Shown here: piece by piece, positions 5,740 to 9,744 of the stretch
Layout: each line of letters opens with the position of its first letter
Numbering within the stretch: the first letter of the stretch is position 1
Assembly (NCBI GenBank): GCA_009930155.1
Contig: RZYX01000069.1
Span: forward strand, 1-9,744
Reading direction: 5' to 3'
From: Clostridia bacterium
GTDB taxonomy: Bacteria; Bacillota_A; Clostridia; Oscillospirales; Acutalibacteraceae
DNA: 9,744 nt
Position numbers and translations under genes: made by a program
The notes under the pieces: model-generated
Told to the model about the DNA's origin: nothing
Seen by the model: the letters and a program-made list of their open reading frames with translations, nothing else
Database searches by the model: none

Positions 5740-8700
5740 CTAAGTTGCAAGAGTAAATCTCAAACTAACACCAAAATTTGTATTAGAAGTGGGATAAGTA
5801 AGTCCGATTGTGGGTTTATTTATAACCTGATCATAAAATAGTCTTAAATTAAATCGATTACTTAATACGTAATCAGCAGAAGTTTTTATTGTAATAATTT
5901 TTTGTCCGGCGGTAGGTTGATCAAATCCTTCTTCTAGTTTTCTGATTACAGTCATGCTGTTTCTTATGGAGAAATCAAGACGAACATTAAGATCGCTTTT
6001 AAAATTTCTTTTTCTGCCACCTGTTTCAATAATTATTTCAACATCTTTAAAGCGATATCCTGTTCCTATGATTAATTCATCATTTTTTAATTCTGTAAGC
6101 TGATTATTGCCAAAACTCATATTAAGATTTCTATTCTTTTTTACTTCTAATTTAGCAATAAAACTATTGGTCATTGTAACATCAATTGAGATTAATGGAG
6201 AAAACTGTTCTGTAATACTAATTCCATTAATTTGATATTTAGAATAATAATTTTCGAGTTCATCTCGGATTGTATTAAATCCATCAACTTCTCGATATTC
6301 ATTAGAGAGTCTGGATTGATATGAACCAATATTAAAAGTTGACCGATAGACGTGGTTTAGATTTACTGAGCGAAATATTTTTGCGAGTTTTGGTATTTTA
6401 GATAAGCCATCATAAGTAATTCGCCAGTTGGGTAGTGCACTTAGAATTGATGGAAATGTTTCTAAACTAACAGCATTTGCTGACTTGTTTGTATAAGCTG
6501 CCAAAAATGCTGGGATTAATACATTTTGGGAGGTTTTTCCGTAACCAACAGGAAATCCATAAGTATCAACAGATGTTGGATCATAATCGGGTCGTTGTTC
6601 TGCAAGTCTATTAGCAATAAGTATCCTATTTTCATCAAATTGCCTAAATGTTTCGCTGGCATAATCACCATCCCCTTTTATCGGTTCAAAAGCGGTTCCC
6701 CACGAAATTATTGACATTGAGAAGCTTCCGGTTTGGACAGGATTCATTTCCATAAATCGATCTCCGCCGTATGCTTCATCATAACCATATCGGTAGTACA
6801 CGTTTTGATTCTCGCTATAGTTATGAGTCAAATTAAGATCTACGCGCAAATCTCTAATTGGTTCTAACGAAGCTCTAACATTCCAACTACGGTTATGAGT
6901 TTGCATAAAAGGCTGAATATTTGTCGTGTCGCGTGTAACAACATTATTATTAATTGCCCATCTGCCAAAGTCATCTTCTTGCCAACCCATTACAAAAGGT
7001 ATGGTTGGAGTTCTGATTGCGAATTGAGGTCCAAACATTTCAGCATCTGCGATATAATTTGTCATACCCAACATATATGTCGATGGCATGTAGCCTGGCA
7101 ATAGAGTACCATTTGTTTCGGTAAAACCAATCGAAACGTTTTTAACACTCATAATCGCTACTAATGTATTATCAAATATGATTTTTGCTATCGACTCTTT
7201 CTTCTCACGTTTTCCTGTAACTAACAAAGTAATATCCTCTGCGTCTTCATTAGGTGTGAAAGACGCTCTGTTTAAATCAATAATTATTGTTTCGCCTTTT
7301 ACCTCTTTACCCTCAGCATTCGTTGCATTTATGGATATTTCTTCGGTTTTTAATTTGTGTGAAATCTTTTTTTCCTTACCAGCTCTTAATCGAGGCACTT
7401 TTTGTTCATAAGTAACAGTTTCAATCTCCTTTTTTGGCTTACGTGTAGATCTTCGGCCTCGATATTTCTTATTAACATCGTCTAAATAATCAATTTTATT
7501 ATAAAGACTTAATAAATTAAATTGAGTGTTTAGCGACATCGAATTTCCATTTTGTAATGTGTTTCCAATATTGATGCTTGTGTCTGCCAACATTGGAGCT
7601 GCTGTCCAATCATAGGTTCCGGAGTATCGTGCGTTTGCTGTAACCCAATTTAACAACGGAATCTTATTTATAGGTAAGTTATAGGTTAAGTCCCATTGGT
7701 GGTGATATTGTGTGTTTCTACCTAAATTTCGCAAATTATCAAGTATCGTATCCCTTCTTTGTTCATATAGTGGATCTTCTTTGTAGATTCGTCCCTGAGG
7801 CTCATCAATTCTTGCATTATTTGTAGCAGAGAAATCAAATTTTAAACTTTTCGAAAAATTATATTTTAAATCGTATTGTCTAACCCAAGTAAAATCTTTG
7901 CGAACATTTACAGGTAAAGGCAACGACGAATTGTAAATGTTACGAAGTTGGGTCTCTCCATATTGACGATTTAGGTTTGTTCTAAACGATAGTTGTGATG
8001 GTAAATAATAAAAATTAAAATCTTTTATTATTTTAAATGCTTTGTTATTTAGGAGTTTAACATTTTTAAATGGCTCAACAATTTTTGGAGTTGCATTATA
8101 ATTATAAAATAACGCTCCGGTATAGATTCTGTTTGTATTATAGATTGTATTTACATCTCGTTGATATGTTTCATTATAACCATAACTAAGCGACCAATTT
8201 GCCAAATCGTAAATTTGAGGTTTCCCTTTGGTTTTATTGACTTTAACATTTGTAAAGTTTAAGCTTTTGCGTTGAGTATAATCTTGAGCTAAATGACGTA
8301 AACTATCTTTATATTCTTCTGTAAGAGTAGGATCACTTAAGGCTACTTTAAAAGGAATGTCAGGATCCAAAGGATTGTACTCAGGATTTGAAACGTTTTC
8401 TGAGTACCCAACATACATTGGTATTCGGACATTTAATTTTTCCGGGAAAAATTTTCCTAATTCTAAATTTGATGAAACATCGACTCTATTTATTTCTTCT
8501 TTTTGTCTTTCGCTAACTTTTTGATTTATTGCTCCAAACCCAGGTTTGCTAGTAGCACCAGCAACGGTTACCGAGCCAAAATCGGCCAGTTTTGCAGTTA
8601 CTCTAGCATTTGCTGCCCAACCGCCTTTTTCATCAAAATTTGTTAATCGCAATTCATTTACCCACACTTCTGCACATTTCGACAACCCATCATCATCATC

Positions 8701-9744
8701 AGATACCGACATTTTTTTCGGGTTACGCACACCAATCATAATTGTTTGTACATTCGATAAATTAGGATTTCCCATTACACTTACTTTTCTGTCTCCATCA
8801 GGTAATGTATATAATCTTGTTATGCTAACATTTGGATCTCCGGCGCGTATCAAATCGTTGCGATTTTGTTTAACAAGTTGTAACAATTCAAATTCAAGAT
8901 TTAAATCATTTTCTTCGGGCCACACAATGTACCTATCTGGCGATTCTTCATCAAGTGTTCCGTCATAATATCCGGCGGGAGTTACCTTTAACGGAATCTC
9001 ATATTCGTAATAATTGTTTTTGTAATCCGTCCCTAATCGCACAAAAACACTAATATCTCCGTCATGAAGAGCCCCTTCTCCCGGGACTTCTTCGGCATGT
9101 ATAAACATTTTTAGACGCAGGTATTTCCTTACATCTAAATTAACATTTTTATAAACTGCCCTAGCATCTCCATCCTGTAAACCACATACTTTAAGCGACA
9201 TCGACTGCTCATTTAATTGTCGCATTTGTGGATTCATTGGATCAATTTGTCTATTAATATTTGGAGGCAAAATGTAATTTACTGGAGATTTTGAAGAGTT
9301 TTCTTCAATATTTACAGCGCTTACATCAAATGGTGTTTCTGCTAATTCATCTACAACATACTCTCCGGGTTGCATAAAAGAGGCGTTATATTTACGCCAT
9401 TCGCCACGAACTAAATTTAGTGTAGCAAAACGAATAATAGTGGTTTCAGAAAAATTATGCATAAACATTCGGACAAATCTTATTGACTTAAAGTCTGTAA
9501 TATTGCCAACTCTTTTGTCATAATCGTAAATAGGAATTTTAAACTGATACCACGAAACTTTTGATGTTTCATCGTTTGCAAAGTTTGCCGATGTTTCTAC
9601 CTTATCGGTAATATAATTCTGACCTACAACCAAATCCTCTTTTCGTATAGAGACTCGATATTGAAAGTAATTTTCACTTTCACTTAAAGTATTGTCTTTG
9701 TTTATGTCTTCGACATTTGGAACTGTTTGAGCACTTGTAGAGTA
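5740..9744 (-). CDS. sprA: SprA, T9SS outer-membrane translocon (gliding motility), C-terminal part, 5' partial
   Basis: SprA (Sov in Porphyromonas) is the giant outer-membrane beta-barrel through which T9SS cargo is secreted. The frame stays open to the right edge, so the gene begins outside the window. The visible 1,334 residues are just over half of the usual length of about 2,400. Landmarks, counting from the window edge: NVEDINKDNTLSE...YFQYRVSI (about 10-33), the highly conserved AEVWVNELRLTNFDEKGGWAA region (about 358-378), many alternating aromatic/polar segments typical of barrel strands, a strongly basic insert around 755-775 (GRRSTRKPKKE) that also occurs in other SprA proteins, and a C-terminal strand ending NFGVSLRFTLAT before the TAG stop (5742-5740). 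There are no frameshifts or internal stops. The TTG codon at 9633-9631 is an internal leucine, not a start. It precedes gcvH, and the convergent gene at the left encodes a likely client. Confidence 0.97.
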   Translation of the reverse strand, partial: YSTSAQTVPNVEDINKDNTLSESENYFQYRVSIRKEDLVVGQNYITDKVETSANFANDETSKVSWYQFKIPIYDYDKRVGNITDFKSIRFVRMFMHNFSETTIIRFATLNLVRGEWRKYNASFMQPGEYVVDELAETPFDVSAVNIEENSSKSPVNYILPPNINRQIDPMNPQMRQLNEQSMSLKVCGLQDGDARAVYKNVNLDVRKYLRLKMFIHAEEVPGEGALHDGDISVFVRLGTDYKNNYYEYEIPLKVTPAGYYDGTLDEESPDRYIVWPEENDLNLEFELLQLVKQNRNDLIRAGDPNVSITRLYTLPDGDRKVSVMGNPNLSNVQTIMIGVRNPKKMSVSDDDDGLSKCAEVWVNELRLTNFDEKGGWAANARVTAKLADFGSVTVAGATSKPGFGAINQKVSERQKEEINRVDVSSNLELGKFFPEKLNVRIPMYVGYSENVSNPEYNPLDPDIPFKVALSDPTLTEEYKDSLRHLAQDYTQRKSLNFTNVKVNKTKGKPQIYDLANWSLSYGYNETYQRDVNTIYNTNRIYTGALFYNYNATPKIVEPFKNVKLLNNKAFKIIKDFNFYYLPSQLSFRTNLNRQYGETQLRNIYNSSLPLPVNVRKDFTWVRQYDLKYNFSKSLKFDFSATNNARIDEPQGRIYKEDPLYEQRRDTILDNLRNLGRNTQYHHQWDLTYNLPINKIPLLNWVTANARYSGTYDWTAAPMLADTSINIGNTLQNGNSMSLNTQFNLLSLYNKIDYLDDVNKKYRGRRSTRKPKKEIETVTYEQKVPRLRAGKEKKISHKLKTEEISINATNAEGKEVKGETIIIDLNRASFTPNEDAEDITLLVTGKREKKESIAKIIFDNTLVAIMSVKNVSIGFTETNGTLLPGYMPSTYMLGMTNYIADAEMFGPQFAIRTPTIPFVMGWQEDDFGRWAINNNVVTRDTTNIQPFMQTHNRSWNVRASLEPIRDLRVDLNLTHNYSENQNVYYRYGYDEAYGGDRFMEMNPVQTGSFSMSIISWGTAFEPIKGDGDYASETFRQFDENRILIANRLAEQRPDYDPTSVDTYGFPVGYGKTSQNVLIPAFLAAYTNKSANAVSLETFPSILSALPNWRITYDGLSKIPKLAKIFRSVNLNHVYRSTFNIGSYQSRLSNEYREVDGFNTIRDELENYYSKYQINGISITEQFSPLISIDVTMTNSFIAKLEVKKNRNLNMSFGNNQLTELKNDELIIGTGYRFKDVEIIIETGGRKRNFKSDLNVRLDFSIRNSMTVIRKLEEGFDQPTAGQKIITIKTSADYVLSNRFNLRLFYDQVINKPTIGLTYPTSNTNFGVSLRFTLAT

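Noticed and set aside
6526..7411. Three small plus-strand open frames inside sprA
   Set aside because: The minus-strand frame is continuous and SprA-like throughout; the plus-strand products look like random translation.
8546..8968. 140-codon plus-strand open frame antisense to sprA
   Set aside because: It lies wholly inside the conserved sprA coding region, including WVNELRL, and its translation has no recognisable family.
9631..9633. TTG as the start of the sprA reading frame
   Set aside because: The 37 upstream codons up to the window edge are open and match SprA (NVEDINKDNT, YFQYRVSI); the gene simply runs off the window.

Overview
The window comes from a Bacteroidota chromosome. It is AT-rich and carries two lineage-restricted hallmarks: the C-terminal half of SprA, the outer-membrane translocon of the type IX secretion system (T9SS), and a very long surface protein with SprB-type repeats that ends in a gliding-motility-associated (type B) T9SS sorting domain. 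The organism cannot be named from the sequence. The gcvH gene directly downstream of sprA matches a gene order common in Bacteroidota.

Layout: bases 2-4495 (+) hold the 3' part of a giant T9SS cargo/adhesin gene whose start lies left of the window. Its 1,497 visible residues are about ten and a half Ig-like repeats of 73-77 residues, then eight SprB-like repeats of 74-79 residues, then an 85-residue sorting domain. The other three genes run on the minus strand, converging on it. Right to left they are sprA (5740 to beyond 9744, 5' end missing), gcvH (5298-5678) and an IspD/TarI-family cytidylyltransferase (4501-5220). The adhesin and cytidylyltransferase stop codons are 5 bases apart inside an AT-only inverted repeat. 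A 10-bp hairpin with a U-rich tail follows gcvH. Coding density is very high; the only gaps are 5, 77 and 61 bases, so no gene-free stretch exceeds 300 bases. No RNA gene, mobile element or CRISPR array was seen.

How they fit together: SprA forms the pore through which T9SS cargo leaves the cell, and the convergent gene encodes a protein with the matching export tag, so this may be a translocon with one of its clients next door. GcvH and the cytidylyltransferase are metabolic and have no evident mechanistic link to secretion.

Most notable: the visible adhesin contains only six lysines and one arginine in 1,497 residues, and none at all in its first 760. SprA in the same window is rich in both residues. 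The adhesin's repeats almost all carry exactly two cysteines. No wholly new system is evident; the interest lies in this protein's composition and architecture, and in the uncertain substrate of the cytidylyltransferase.
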